From Anaerolineae bacterium (GTDB lineage: Bacteria; Chloroflexota; Anaerolineae; Aggregatilineales; Phototrophicaceae), in NCBI GenBank assembly GCA_022821805.1, contig JAJECX010000026.1:62001-126000 (forward strand): 64,000 nt of DNA, in the 5' to 3' direction. The notes under the pieces were generated by a model. The model was not told the origin of the DNA, did not search any database, and worked only from the letters and a program-made list of their open reading frames with translations. Shown piece by piece: positions 9,093 to 18,071 of this stretch. How positions within the stretch are numbered: position 1 is the stretch's first letter; every line of letters starts with the position of its first letter. The position numbers were made by a program, and so were the translations under genes.

Positions 9093-9145
9093 TCTTCACG
9101 TTATTGCATTAGCCGTATTGCCTCGCTCTGACGCGAGGTTTTTTT
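9071..9145 (+). promoter_or_regulatory. His attenuator: antiterminator and terminator
   Basis: The terminator is CCTCGC (9121-9126), a 6-nt loop, GCGAGG (9133-9138) and seven T (9139-9145). An alternative helix pairs CAGAGCGA (9071-9078, inside the end of the leader ORF) perfectly with TCGCTCTG (9123-9130), which includes most of the terminator 5' arm. A ribosome stalled on the His codons leaves 9071-9078 free, so the antiterminator forms and hisHAFIE is read. A ribosome that reaches the TGA at 9090 covers that segment, so the terminator forms. The pairings are seen directly; the mechanism is inferred from the classical enteric his attenuator. Confidence 0.85.
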
Positions 9146-9161
9146 GTGTAAGGGGATGTCT

Positions 9162-9770
9162 ATGCTGGCGGTGATCGACTACGGCGCGGGAAACTTGCGC
9201 AGCGTCTTGCACGCCTTGAAGCATTTGCGCGCCTGCGATATGCGTTTGGCGCGCCAGCCGGATGAATTGGAAGGGGCGGAAAAGATTATCCTGCCCGGAG
9301 TCGGCGCGTTTGGCGCCTGTATGGAGCAGATGCGAAAGCAGAACCTGGTCGAACCGCTGAGGAATGCGCTGGCGGCCGGCGTTCCTTATCTGGGAATCTG
9401 CGTCGGCATGCAAATGCTGTATGAGGTCGGCGAAGAGATGGGCGAGCACCCGGGGCTCGGCATTCTTGGCGGACGCGTAGTGCGGTTTCCGCAATTCGCC
9501 GATCGCAAAGTGCCGCATATGGGCTGGAATCAGCTAAACATCCGCCGTGAGTCTGAACTGTTAAAGGGCTTGGATGAAGAGAACTATGTGTACTTCGTTC
9601 ACAGCTATTATTGCGCGCCGACTGATGGCAATACGGTGGTGGCTTCCGTGGATTATGGTGTGGAATTTGCTGCTTTTGTGCAGCGGGGCAATATCTACGG
9701 CATGCAATTTCATCCGGAAAAGAGCCAGAAGATCGGGCTGCGGATTCTGGCGAATTTTCTGCGCATCTAG
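9162..9770 (+). CDS. hisH: Imidazole glycerol phosphate synthase, glutaminase subunit
   Basis: HisH is the glutamine amidotransferase that feeds ammonia to HisF in histidine synthesis. The 202-residue product starts MLAVIDYGAGN, the usual HisH N-terminus. The nucleophile Cys lies in YLGICVGMQ (about residue 80), and the His-Glu pair of the triad in GMQFHPEKSQ near the C-terminus. The ATG at 9162 is preceded by AAGGGG at a 6-base spacing; upstream in-frame starts would overlap that site. It is the first structural gene after the attenuator, nine bases before hisA. Confidence 0.95.
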   Translation: MLAVIDYGAGNLRSVLHALKHLRACDMRLARQPDELEGAEKIILPGVGAFGACMEQMRKQNLVEPLRNALAAGVPYLGICVGMQMLYEVGEEMGEHPGLGILGGRVVRFPQFADRKVPHMGWNQLNIRRESELLKGLDEENYVYFVHSYYCAPTDGNTVVASVDYGVEFAAFVQRGNIYGMQFHPEKSQKIGLRILANFLRI

Positions 9771-9779
9771 GAGCGGCCG

Positions 9780-10502
9780 ATGATCATCTATCCGGCGATT
9801 GATCTGCGAGGCGGCAAGGTCGTCCGCCTTCGCGAAGGCGACCCAAAGCGGCAGACTGTATTCAGTGACGATCCGGTTGCGACCGCGCAGTCATGGATTG
9901 ATCAAGGCGCGCGTTGGCTGCACATGGTGAATTTGGATGGCGCCTTTGACAGTGAAAGCGAAAACCTGGGCATTCTGGAAAAAGTGGCGAAGCTGGACGC
10001 GCAAGTGCAGTATACCGGCGGATTGCGCGATATGGCCGCCCTTCGCCAGGCATGGGACACGGGCGCAAGCCGAATAGTCATCGGCACGATGGCTGTGCGC
10101 GAGCCGGAATCTGTGGCTGAGGCGGTGGCGCTTTTCGGCGCTGAAGCGATCTGTGTGGCGCTGGATGCAAGGGATGGCAAAGTAGTCAGCCATGGCTGGA
10201 CCGAGTCGTCGGCGCATAAGCCTGCCGCACTGGGCGCGCGGCTTTACGAGCTCGGGGCGAGGCATGCGCTTTATACGGATGTCCAACGTGATGGCGGCAT
10301 GCGCGGCGTAAATGTCGCCGGAACGGTGGCGCTGGCGCAGGAGACTGGATTGCAGGTCATCGCTTCCGGCGGCGTCAGCCAGGTTTCGGAGATTCAGCAG
10401 CTGGCGTCGAGTGGCTTTGTGGCCGGCGCCATCATCGGCATGGCTTTGTATCAGAAGCGGTTTACATTGGCGGAAGCGCTGGACGCGGCGAGGCGAGACT
10501 GA
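9780..10502 (+). CDS. hisA: ProFAR isomerase (HisA)
   Basis: The 240-residue TIM-barrel enzyme performs the Amadori rearrangement of ProFAR to PRFAR, the fourth step of histidine synthesis. The start [17 protein letters not shown] carries the catalytic Asp8, and the second half carries [13 protein letters not shown] with the catalytic Asp of HisA. The phosphate loops ASGGVS and GAIIGMALY occur in the expected places. A GGAG site sits just before the ATG. It lies between hisH and hisF with gaps of 9 and 2 bases. Confidence 0.95.
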   Translation: MIIYPAIDLRGGKVVRLREGDPKRQTVFSDDPVATAQSWIDQGARWLHMVNLDGAFDSESENLGILEKVAKLDAQVQYTGGLRDMAALRQAWDTGASRIVIGTMAVREPESVAEAVALFGAEAICVALDARDGKVVSHGWTESSAHKPAALGARLYELGARHALYTDVQRDGGMRGVNVAGTVALAQETGLQVIASGGVSQVSEIQQLASSGFVAGAIIGMALYQKRFTLAEALDAARRD

Positions 10503-10504
10503 CT

Positions 10505-11287
10505 ATGCTGGCTAAACGAATCATTCCCTGTTTGGATGTGCTAAATGGGCGCGTGGTAAAGGGCGTGAATTTCGTCAATCTGCGCGATGCCGGTGATCCG
10601 GTTGAGCAGGCGGTGATCTACGATCGGGAAGGGGCTGATGAGCTGGTGTTTCTCGATATCACCGCGTCGCACGAGGCGCGAGCGACGGTGCTCGATATGG
10701 TCCGGCGGGTGGCGGACAGCATATTTATCCCCTATTGCGTTGGCGGTGGCATCCGCACGATTCACGATATTCGCGATACCTTGCTCGCGGGCGCCGACAA
10801 AGTCTCCATCAATAGCGCCGCTGTGCGCGATCCGGAACTCATTAGCGCTGGCGCCTGGGGCTTTGGCAGCCAGTGCATCGTAGTCGCCATCGATCCCCGC
10901 CGGGTAGCGGGCAAATGGGTAGTGCATATCAACGGCGGACGAATTCCGACGGACAAAGAGGCGGTATCCTGGGCGAAAGAGGTGGAAGACCGCGGCGCTG
11001 GAGAAATCCTGCTGACGAGCATGGACAAGGACGGAACCAAATCCGGCTACGATCTTGAAATGACACAGGCGGTCGCCGATGCGGTGTCGATTCCGGTAAT
11101 CGCTTCGGGAGGCGCCGGCAATAAGGAACATTTTCGCGAGGCGCTGCAAGAAGGCGGCGCCGATGCCGCGCTCGCCGCCAGTCTGTTTCATTTCAACGAA
11201 TTGCGCGTCGGCGAACTCAAGAAGCATTTGCATGGTTGTGATGTGCCGGTACGCCTTAGCGGATGGGAGAAACTGGATGAGGCTTGA
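10505..11287 (+). CDS. hisF: Imidazole glycerol phosphate synthase, cyclase subunit
   Basis: HisF closes the imidazole ring using ammonia from HisH and releases AICAR to purine synthesis. The 260-residue TIM barrel begins [12 protein letters not shown], with catalytic Asp11, and carries [15 protein letters not shown] with the second catalytic Asp near residue 175. Phosphate-binding loops include GGGIR (about 80-84) and ASGGAG near 200. Its last 11 bases overlap the start of hisI, which indicates tight coupling. Confidence 0.95.
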   Translation: MLAKRIIPCLDVLNGRVVKGVNFVNLRDAGDPVEQAVIYDREGADELVFLDITASHEARATVLDMVRRVADSIFIPYCVGGGIRTIHDIRDTLLAGADKVSINSAAVRDPELISAGAWGFGSQCIVVAIDPRRVAGKWVVHINGGRIPTDKEAVSWAKEVEDRGAGEILLTSMDKDGTKSGYDLEMTQAVADAVSIPVIASGGAGNKEHFREALQEGGADAALAASLFHFNELRVGELKKHLHGCDVPVRLSGWEKLDEA

Positions 11288-11636
11288 ACAGGCGGCGATT
11301 GCGGCGATCAAATGGAACGAGCAAGGATTGGTTCCGGCGATCGTGCAGGACGCGCACACGCGCGAAGTGCTCATGTTGGCGTTCATGAATGCGGAAGCGC
11401 TTAATCGCACACTCGAGTTGGGGCAGGCGGTATTTTGGAGCCGCAGCCGAAGCGAGTTGTGGCGGAAAGGCGAGACGTCTGGCAATACGCTCCGCGTACA
11501 GGATATTCGAATCGATTGTGACGCCGATGCGATTTTGCTGCTTGCCGAGCCGGCGGGACCTACCTGCCATACCGGAGCGGTCAGCTGTTTCTTCCGCGAT
11601 CTCGAGGAGTTCATTGCCGAGCCCAAGCGATGCTGA
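11277..11636 (+). CDS. hisI: Phosphoribosyl-AMP cyclohydrolase
   Basis: The 119-residue HisI opens the adenine ring of phosphoribosyl-AMP. It shows [20 protein letters not shown], the [18 protein letters not shown] block, the metal-binding DCDAD and the Cys pair region [12 protein letters not shown]. The ATG at 11277 lies inside the end of hisF (11-bp overlap) and gives the normal short N-terminus. HisI and HisE are separate proteins here rather than the HisIE fusion common in enterics. Confidence 0.94.
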   Translation: MRLEQAAIAAIKWNEQGLVPAIVQDAHTREVLMLAFMNAEALNRTLELGQAVFWSRSRSELWRKGETSGNTLRVQDIRIDCDADAILLLAEPAGPTCHTGAVSCFFRDLEEFIAEPKRC

Positions 11637-11649
11637 GAGGAAGGTAGCG

Positions 11650-11937
11650 GTGGACGATATGCTGGAGCGGTTGGAAGCGCTCATTCGCGATCGGCAGAGT
11701 AATCCGGTCGCGGGCAGCTACACGAACCGACTGTTTGCAGACGGGCGCGAGAAGATCGCGCAAAAGGTCGGCGAAGAGGCGGTGGAAGTGCTTATAGCCG
11801 CTTTGCGTCAGAGCAGAGACGAGCAAATTGACGAATTGGCTGATCTGTTTTATCACACGCTGGTGCTGATGGCGGAATTGGACCTATCGCTAGACGACGT
11901 GAAGCAGCGGCTGCGGGAGCGTCATCAGCCGCGTTGA
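11650..11937 (+). CDS. hisE: Phosphoribosyl-ATP pyrophosphohydrolase
   Basis: HisE removes pyrophosphate from phosphoribosyl-ATP. The product of about 95 residues is a MazG-like all-alpha protein with NPVAGSYTNRLF, the KVGEEAVEVLIAA helix (KxGEEA/E motif) and DELADLFYHTLVLM, which supply the metal-binding acidic residues. A GTG at 11650 follows AGAGGAAGG at a 5-base spacing; the in-frame ATG at 11659 is an alternative. It ends the operon; hisG, hisD, hisC and hisB are not in the window. Confidence 0.93.
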   Translation: MDDMLERLEALIRDRQSNPVAGSYTNRLFADGREKIAQKVGEEAVEVLIAALRQSRDEQIDELADLFYHTLVLMAELDLSLDDVKQRLRERHQPR

Positions 11938-11961
11938 CTCAAATCCTGCCCAGTGCGCGCA

Positions 11962-13758
11962 TCATGATTCAGTGAATTCCCGATAAGAGACATAGCCCTT
12001 CCAGGGAGTGAAAGTTCCAGCTTCCAGCGCGTCTGACATATCAAGTTTGGTCAAGTAATAAGCGGCGACCAGCGGCGAGCTGGCATCCAGATTGCCTTCT
12101 ACCCCGGGAACGATGACCTGAATCATCGTGAATTGATCAGGATAGTAAAACCACAAAATCGCCTCACTCTTCGTATAGGGTTGCCCTCGGAAGAATAGCG
12201 GCTCGCCAAGTTTCTCAAGCGCTTCGCCGATTGTCATCTCGGGCGCAAACTGGAGAATGATCGCGGACACAACCTGAGTCTCGTCGGCTGAAATCTGGCA
12301 GCAGGGGGGGCTATCAGCTTTACCGAATTGAAAGGCGCCCTCGGCTTGTTGCATCACTATGATTCCGTCCAGTGCATTTACAATGTCCAGCGCATCAGCA
12401 AGCGTCGACAGTCCGGGAATGATACCCTGCCAGCAGGGCGGCCCGCAGGGTTCGCCTGTCAGCAGGCTCGTATCTTCCAGGAAGCGTTCATTGATTAGCG
12501 AAGCTTGCGGTGAACCAATCGTGATCTCGCCCTCGCCCTCCATCAGCGAACGCAGTTGAAAGATCGTTGGCGCCCCGCGATCGATGGGTTGTTCACCGAG
12601 ATAGATGAGTTCAAGCGCGCCGCCATTCCTGCGGGCGCGTACCGCCGGCGTACCGGAGACGAAGGCAGTCTGCCCAAGCTGCGTGTCAACGAGAAACTGG
12701 ATGGAGCGATCCAAGCAACCGTTCAGCGCGTCTTCATCCAGGTCGAGCAGGTCGGCCGTTCTACCTGTTACATCGTCCAAGGCTCCACGGCGCGCAAATT
12801 CAAAGAGCAGATCGTGAGCATCCCAGAACCGAGTCAAGTTTTGCGCAGCGACGCATTCCGCGGTTTTTGCGAAAACGGTCGAATACTGTGGATTGACTAG
12901 GGGATAGAGCCGGAATTCAAACTGCGCCGCGCCCGTTCGCACATACTCCTTGACAAAAGTATCTGCGGTAGATTGGTAATTCTGGCAATGGGGGCAGAGG
13001 AAATCTTCAAAAGCGACGATGGTGATTGGCGCATCGGGCGAGCCAAGGACGAAGCCTCCATCGGCGCGCCGAAAGGTCTCGAGCCCGGCATAACGTCCCT
13101 GCTTGATTTGAACCGGATCGGTCGAATTCGGCCGTATAGCGTTTACGATGGCAAAGTGGTGTTCCGGCAGGGCTAAAGCGATCGGTATTGGCGCAGAGTC
13201 ACCGTACTTGACGAAGAGCGATGGCGTCGCGCTCGCGCCCAAGGACAGACCAAACCTGGCGTCAATCGCGTGCTGGCCAGCATTTTCCGCACAGTCCGAG
13301 AGCGCAGCGGCTTCAAGTTGGAGTTCATCGGCGAACTCGGCTATGGAATCGTCGGTGTATCCTCGCGTCGACACGAGCTCGAACATCAGATCGTGCGCGC
13401 GCCAAAACTGACCCGGGCGCAGGGTATCGGCGCATTCCACCAGGCTCGCGCTGCGGACTGAAAGCACGGGGTCGATTACCGGATAGATGCGATATTCAAA
13501 CTGGGCTTGCCCAGTTTCGACATAATCTTTAATGAAAGTTTCGACAATCGGCTTGTAATTCTGACAGCTGGTGCAGAGAAAGTCCGAGAATTCGATCAGT
13601 TTGACTTCGGCTTCCGGATCACCGAGAACGAAGGCGCCGTCTTCAGCGCGCGATTTTGCTATATCGGCATAGGGATCGAAACTGGGTTGCGAATACACGA
13701 CGGCGGCACTCACTAAGGTAAGCAGCGCGATGAAGATTATCTTTATTGCTCGGGACAT
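11962..13758 (-). CDS. Secreted tandem DsbA-like thioredoxin-fold protein
   Basis: The 598-residue protein has an N-terminal signal sequence or anchor (residues 5-23) and two DsbA/thioredoxin-4 type domains. The first has CTSC at 62-65 and a cis-Pro region SATPSLFV near 176-183. The second has CPHC at 255-258 and SGTPAVRA as its cis-Pro region. The repeats are similar around the active site (FSDFLCTSCQNY versus FEDFLCPHCQNY) and so arose by duplication. Residues 425-598 form a C-terminal region I do not recognise, with CGPPCW and two further Cys in SPPCC. It probably acts outside the membrane in disulfide exchange. It is convergent with the his operon and divergent from the thioesterase gene. 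Confidence 0.8.
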   Translation of the reverse strand: MSRAIKIIFIALLTLVSAAVVYSQPSFDPYADIAKSRAEDGAFVLGDPEAEVKLIEFSDFLCTSCQNYKPIVETFIKDYVETGQAQFEYRIYPVIDPVLSVRSASLVECADTLRPGQFWRAHDLMFELVSTRGYTDDSIAEFADELQLEAAALSDCAENAGQHAIDARFGLSLGASATPSLFVKYGDSAPIPIALALPEHHFAIVNAIRPNSTDPVQIKQGRYAGLETFRRADGGFVLGSPDAPITIVAFEDFLCPHCQNYQSTADTFVKEYVRTGAAQFEFRLYPLVNPQYSTVFAKTAECVAAQNLTRFWDAHDLLFEFARRGALDDVTGRTADLLDLDEDALNGCLDRSIQFLVDTQLGQTAFVSGTPAVRARRNGGALELIYLGEQPIDRGAPTIFQLRSLMEGEGEITIGSPQASLINERFLEDTSLLTGEPCGPPCWQGIIPGLSTLADALDIVNALDGIIVMQQAEGAFQFGKADSPPCCQISADETQVVSAIILQFAPEMTIGEALEKLGEPLFFRGQPYTKSEAILWFYYPDQFTMIQVIVPGVEGNLDASSPLVAAYYLTKLDMSDALEAGTFTPWKGYVSYREFTES

Positions 13759-13882
13759 ATTCAGCCTTTTATCTTTTGCTACCGCGCCTAGTCTTGCACA
13801 TTTGTGTCAGTTTTCAATGCTTGTGTAGCGCCACATTCGGGCGTTAGACTAGTGCCGACCGCGCAACAAAGGATAGCGGGCA

Positions 13883-14299
13883 TTGTCAAGGGATTGCTTC
13901 GTCAGCGAAACAAAGTTTCATGTGCGCTATGCCGAAACCGATAGTATGGGCGTCGTTCATCACGCCGTGTATCTGGTCTGGTTTGAAGAAGGACGCAGCG
14001 CCTACATACGCGAGCATGGTTGGAGTTATGCCGAAATTGAGAAGGCGGGATACTTCCTGGCGGCGGCCGAACTCAAAGCCAAATACAGGCGGGCGGCTCG
14101 CTATGATCAAAAGGTGACGGTGAAGACCTGGATTCATCAATTCAAGAGTCGCACTATTACATTCGGATGCGAAATCGTCGACGGGCAGAGCGACGAGGTC
14201 ATGTTTGAATCTACTCTCAAGCTCATCTGCTTGAATGCGTTGGGCGAGGTGACGCGCGTTCCTGAAGCCTGGCAATCTTGGCTAAATCCACCAACATAG
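13883..14299 (+). CDS. 4-hydroxybenzoyl-CoA thioesterase family protein (YbgC/FadM-like)
   Basis: The 138-residue hot-dog-fold protein matches acyl-CoA thioesterases that hydrolyse acyl-CoA esters. The signature VRYAETDSMGVVHHAVYLVWFE (about residues 14-35) contains the catalytic Asp and the VxxxxYxxxxE block of the family. The only plausible start is a TTG at 13883 with AAAGGA 9-10 bases upstream; no in-frame ATG precedes the conserved motif. An acyl-CoA synthetase follows 260 bp downstream on the same strand, consistent with fatty acyl-CoA metabolism. Confidence 0.85.
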   Translation: MSRDCFVSETKFHVRYAETDSMGVVHHAVYLVWFEEGRSAYIREHGWSYAEIEKAGYFLAAAELKAKYRRAARYDQKVTVKTWIHQFKSRTITFGCEIVDGQSDEVMFESTLKLICLNALGEVTRVPEAWQSWLNPPT

Positions 14300-14559
14300 G
14301 TCGTATGCCGGCAGCCCACTAGATTATTCTTGCTATTATTGTAATTGTTTGGATATGACTAATTGTCAGCGCGATCGACGACGCAAAGCATAGACATTAG
14401 CCCACTGCGTTTCCAGCTAGACTGACATTTCTCACAGCCACTGCTTGAAGCCAATCACATCCGTATGGCAATATCGCGAAATGTTTCGTATCGTCTAAGA
14501 AACAAGTTATACTTATTGAATGTGCAATGAAACGCAAATGGCGGGGGCATTGGCAAATG

Positions 14560-16296
14560 GTGACGTATGCTGATAGACCGTGGATCAAGAGCTACGATGT
14601 GGGTATACCCGCTTCGGTCGAGATTCCGGAGATTCCACTTCATCAGTTCTTAAAAGACACTCGCGTTCGCATTCCCCATAATACCGCTTTCATTACGCCG
14701 GCGGATCTGCCATTGATTGGACGCATTAGCCGGTCAATCACGTATGAAGAGTTGGACCGGGCATCTGATGCGCTCGCCGCGGCGCTGGTTGAATTGGGGC
14801 TGAAAAAAAGTGATCGCGTCGCGATTGTTATGCCCAATTCGGTCGCATTTGTCATTAGCTTTTACGGCATTCTAAAAGCCGGCGGCGTAGTGGCCGCGAC
14901 GAACCCGACTTATCCCGCTGAAAGGATGGCTCATCAGATCAACGACTGCGGCGCGGAATTCGTACTGGCGATGACGCTGTTCTACGACCTGGTAAAGGAG
15001 ATTCAGCCGCGGACCAAGGTTAAGACTGTGATTGTCGCCAATATAAAGGAATATTTGCCGCCGCTGGCAAAGTTGCTTTTCACGATCGCTAGAGAGAAGA
15101 AGGACGGCCATTACCTGGAGGATGTACAGGCGGGCGACTACTGGTTTCAAGATTTGCTGAACCAATACGATGGCAAGCAGGCGAACGTTCAAGTTCAGCC
15201 CGACGACTTGGCGATATTCCAGTACACAGGCGGAACGACCGGCGTTTCAAAGGCGGCGATGTCCAAGCATCGCGCGCTAGTGGCGAATATGCTGCAGACG
15301 GAAAGCTTTCTGGATTTGCTGGAGATGCCGGCCGAGGAGCATGTATTCTTAGGGGCGGTTCCCTTTTTCCATGTTTACGGATTGGTCGTCGTGGTCAGCA
15401 CCAGTGTCTACCGCGGCTGCAAGGTCGTTCTGGCGCCGAATCCCCGGGATATTGATGATGTTCTTGGCAATATTGAGGTATTCCGAACGACGCTCTTCCC
15501 CGGTGTGCCCGCTCTTTATAACGCGATCAATAATCACGCGAAGGTGCGAAGTGGTGAGATCGACTTGAGTTCGTTGCAACTCTGCCTGAGCGGATCGGCG
15601 CCACTGCCCGAGGCGACCAAGTCCGAATTCGAGCGCCTTTCCGGTGGCTCGGTGCGCGAAGGCTTCGGCATGAGCGAAGCGCCGACAGCGACCCATGTCA
15701 ATCCGGTTTACAAGGAGAATCGACCGGCGTCAATCGGCTTGCCGCTGCCGGACATGGATATGCGCATCGTCAGCCTGGAGGACGGCGAAACGGATGTTCC
15801 GGTCGGCGAAGTGGGCGAATTGCTAATGGCGGGACCGAACATCATGGCTGGTTATCATGGCATGTTGGAAGAAACGCGGGATGCGCTGCGAGAGAAGGAT
15901 GGCAAGCGCTGGCTGTACACTGGCGATATCGCGCGCATGGATGAAGACGGCTACTTCTACATTGTTGATAGAAAGAAGGACATGGCGCTGATTGGCGGAT
16001 TTAACGTGTATCCGACAACGGTAGAAAACGCCATTTCTTCTCATCCGGCCGTTTTGGAAGTTGGGGTGGCGGCGATCCCTCATCCGGAGCGCGAAGGACA
16101 AGAGGCGCTGAAAGCCTGGATCGTTTTGAAACCTGCCGAGTCTCTTACGGCGGACGCGGTAATCGCATTCCTGGAGGATAAGCTTGCGCCATATGAGATC
16201 CCAAGGCGAATCGATTTCATCGCCGAATTGCCGAAAACGGCTATCGGAAAGACGCTAAGGCGGGAGCTGGTTCGTATGGACGTGGAGAGCGCATGA
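14560..16296 (+). CDS. Long-chain acyl-CoA synthetase (AMP-forming)
   Basis: The 578-residue enzyme activates a carboxylic acid, probably a fatty acid, to its CoA thioester through an acyl-adenylate. It carries the P-loop YTGGTTGVSKAAM, the GFGMSEAPTATHVNP substrate and adenylate motif, YTGDIARMDEDGYFYI, and the C-terminal catalytic Lys in KTAIGKTLRRELV. I chose the ATG at 14560 (MVTYADRPW), which fits the family N-terminus and follows a G-rich site; an ATG at 14527 has no ribosome-binding site. A TATACT -10-like box at 14518-14523 lies just upstream but has no clear -35. Confidence 0.9.
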   Translation: MTYADRPWIKSYDVGIPASVEIPEIPLHQFLKDTRVRIPHNTAFITPADLPLIGRISRSITYEELDRASDALAAALVELGLKKSDRVAIVMPNSVAFVISFYGILKAGGVVAATNPTYPAERMAHQINDCGAEFVLAMTLFYDLVKEIQPRTKVKTVIVANIKEYLPPLAKLLFTIAREKKDGHYLEDVQAGDYWFQDLLNQYDGKQANVQVQPDDLAIFQYTGGTTGVSKAAMSKHRALVANMLQTESFLDLLEMPAEEHVFLGAVPFFHVYGLVVVVSTSVYRGCKVVLAPNPRDIDDVLGNIEVFRTTLFPGVPALYNAINNHAKVRSGEIDLSSLQLCLSGSAPLPEATKSEFERLSGGSVREGFGMSEAPTATHVNPVYKENRPASIGLPLPDMDMRIVSLEDGETDVPVGEVGELLMAGPNIMAGYHGMLEETRDALREKDGKRWLYTGDIARMDEDGYFYIVDRKKDMALIGGFNVYPTTVENAISSHPAVLEVGVAAIPHPEREGQEALKAWIVLKPAESLTADAVIAFLEDKLAPYEIPRRIDFIAELPKTAIGKTLRRELVRMDVESA

Positions 16297-16464
16297 GATT
16301 TGGGTCCGGCGCCGCATTTCTCGCTGAGAGATTTGCTAGAGCGGTCGCGTTATTGATCGTCGTTTCTGAATCTCGAAAGGGTATAGACTGGACCAGCCAA
16401 GCATAGGCTAGCTGTTTTGCTGAGGCGCTCGCGCGGGGCAAGAAGGGATTGTCAAGAAAAACTG

Positions 16465-17748
16465 ATGGTTATTGCTGAACAGACACATTCCGCATACGCG
16501 GAATTCCTTCGCGTGGCGGGCGATTCCAAGATTATTTTGCTGCATCCGCAGAGTCCTTTGCGTTCTTTAATCATGGCCAAATTGCTGGGAGACGACCAAG
16601 TATCCACCTTCTACTACGCGCTGGATATCGACGACATTAATCTGCGGAGTTTCCTAACCGGAATTACGAGCAGTTTGTCGCGACAGCATGTGACATTTGG
16701 CCGACAGATGAACCTGCTGCCCAAGAACGTATTGGATGATCCGTTTAGGCACATGGAGTCGATTCTGCGTACATTCATCGCTGAACTGATGGAAGTCGCG
16801 GAAGGCGAATTCTGGCTGGTATTTGATGAGTTTGATCGCGCCGACTTGGCCGACGACGTGCTGCGATTTGTTGAGCGACTGTCCCATTATGCTCCCAAGC
16901 GCTGCAAGATCGTGTTGAATGGACGCACGCTTCCACGCATGCCTTGGCTCGCGATGATCGCCAAGCGTCACGCTGTAATCGTGCGGGATGAGCAGATCGT
17001 GCGAGAGAACTTATACGGCAGTCGCAACGCTACTGATGCCAGCCTAAAGGTACTTTCGTTGGGTCCCGGATATGTTTTCCGTGACGACTATCTTGTCGAT
17101 CATTGGGAAGGACATCTACCGCGCCTATTGCTTTTCTTCGCGATGGACCGCCCCGAGGTGACGCGCAACCAAATCTGTGAGACTTTCTGGCCAAAACTGA
17201 ATATCGATCAGGCGGTGAACGTCTTTCATGTGACGAAGAGGCGCCTTCACAAGGCGGTGGGCGCCGATGTATTGGCGCATGATGGCAAATACTATCGTGT
17301 TGCCGCGGGCATACCGTTTTATTTCGATGCCTTTGAATTCGTCGAAGCGCTGCTGGAGGGACGGCATGGACATCCTGACGACCCGTTTGAACTCTGGCAG
17401 CATGTGGCCAAACTGTATCGCGGTCCTTTCCTGCAAGGTCACAATGAGCCGTGGATTCAGGAACGTCGAGGCGCTTACGAATTTGCTTATGTGGAAGCCC
17501 TGGAGAATATTGCCAGAATATGGGAAGAGCGCGAGAGTTACGAATTGGCGTTGCACATGCTGACGCGCGCCATCGACACCGATTTCAACCGTCAAGAGAA
17601 TCATCTCAAGCTTTTGCGTCTATATGTACGGTTGGGCAGACGCGCCGAGGCAGTGGCTCATTTCCGCAAACTTGAGCGCTGGGCAAAGTCGAAAAGAAGG
17701 GCGTTGAGCCCCCAAATCCGACAGCTATTTGGCGACATTACCGCTTAG
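16465..17748 (+). CDS. BTAD/SARP-like transcriptional regulator with degenerate ATPase half
   Basis: The 427-residue protein has an N-terminal half laid out like a STAND/MalT-type ATPase and a C-terminal half with a winged-helix region (TRNQICETFWPKLNIDQAVN) and a bacterial transcriptional activation domain of TPR-like helices (residues 300-427). In the ATPase half the Walker B-like FWLVFDEFDRAD is present. The expected P-loop position reads LLHPQSPLRSLIMAKLL, with no GKS/GKT, so ATP binding is doubtful. The ATG at 16465 is chosen because the only upstream in-frame start is a TTG at 16417. It may control nearby genes, but no target is visible. Confidence 0.75.
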   Translation: MVIAEQTHSAYAEFLRVAGDSKIILLHPQSPLRSLIMAKLLGDDQVSTFYYALDIDDINLRSFLTGITSSLSRQHVTFGRQMNLLPKNVLDDPFRHMESILRTFIAELMEVAEGEFWLVFDEFDRADLADDVLRFVERLSHYAPKRCKIVLNGRTLPRMPWLAMIAKRHAVIVRDEQIVRENLYGSRNATDASLKVLSLGPGYVFRDDYLVDHWEGHLPRLLLFFAMDRPEVTRNQICETFWPKLNIDQAVNVFHVTKRRLHKAVGADVLAHDGKYYRVAAGIPFYFDAFEFVEALLEGRHGHPDDPFELWQHVAKLYRGPFLQGHNEPWIQERRGAYEFAYVEALENIARIWEERESYELALHMLTRAIDTDFNRQENHLKLLRLYVRLGRRAEAVAHFRKLERWAKSKRRALSPQIRQLFGDITA

Positions 17749-17782
17749 ATTTGAGCGCCATTCGGTAGCGGCAAGAAGGAGT

Positions 17783-17855
17783 CGCCCCTGGCAGGACTCG
17801 AACCTGCGACCAACGGTTTAGAAGACCGGTGCTCTGTCCGCTGAGCTACAGAGGC
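17783..17855 (-). tRNA. tRNA-Arg (anticodon TCT)
   Basis: On the minus strand a full cloverleaf is seen. The acceptor stem pairs GCCTCTG with CAGGGGC, the D arm contains AGCTCAGCGG, the anticodon loop is CTTCTAA with anticodon TCT, and the T arm is GGTTCGAGTCC. The discriminator base is G and no CCA is encoded. TCT reads AGA/AGG arginine codons. Confidence 0.96.
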
Positions 17856-17926
17856 ATTGGCTCCGATTCTATGTTTGACCGCCTGCGAAGTCAATGGCGC
17901 TACCCCCTATTTGCTGCCGCTGCGGA

Positions 17927-17955
17927 TTGTCTGAAAGCCAACGCTGCTGTATAAT
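17927..17955 (+). promoter_or_regulatory. Promoter upstream of gyrB
   Basis: TTGTCT (17927-17932), a 17-bp spacer and a perfect TATAAT (17950-17955) form a good sigma-70-type promoter. It implies a leader of about 110 nt before the gyrB ATG. Confidence 0.75.
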
Positions 17956-18071
17956 TTGCATAGGTTTACACGTCATGTGGAACAGTCGGAAACAGCGACA
18001 TTTTGCGGCGTAAATGTTGCGTAATCGTCGTGGTCAATCGCTAGCAATAGACGGGTACGTCAGGAGAATTA

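Noticed and set aside
17783..17855. Possible tRNA-Sec to match selB
   Set aside because: The acceptor stem is 7 bp, the variable arm is short and the anticodon is TCT, so it is tRNA-Arg.
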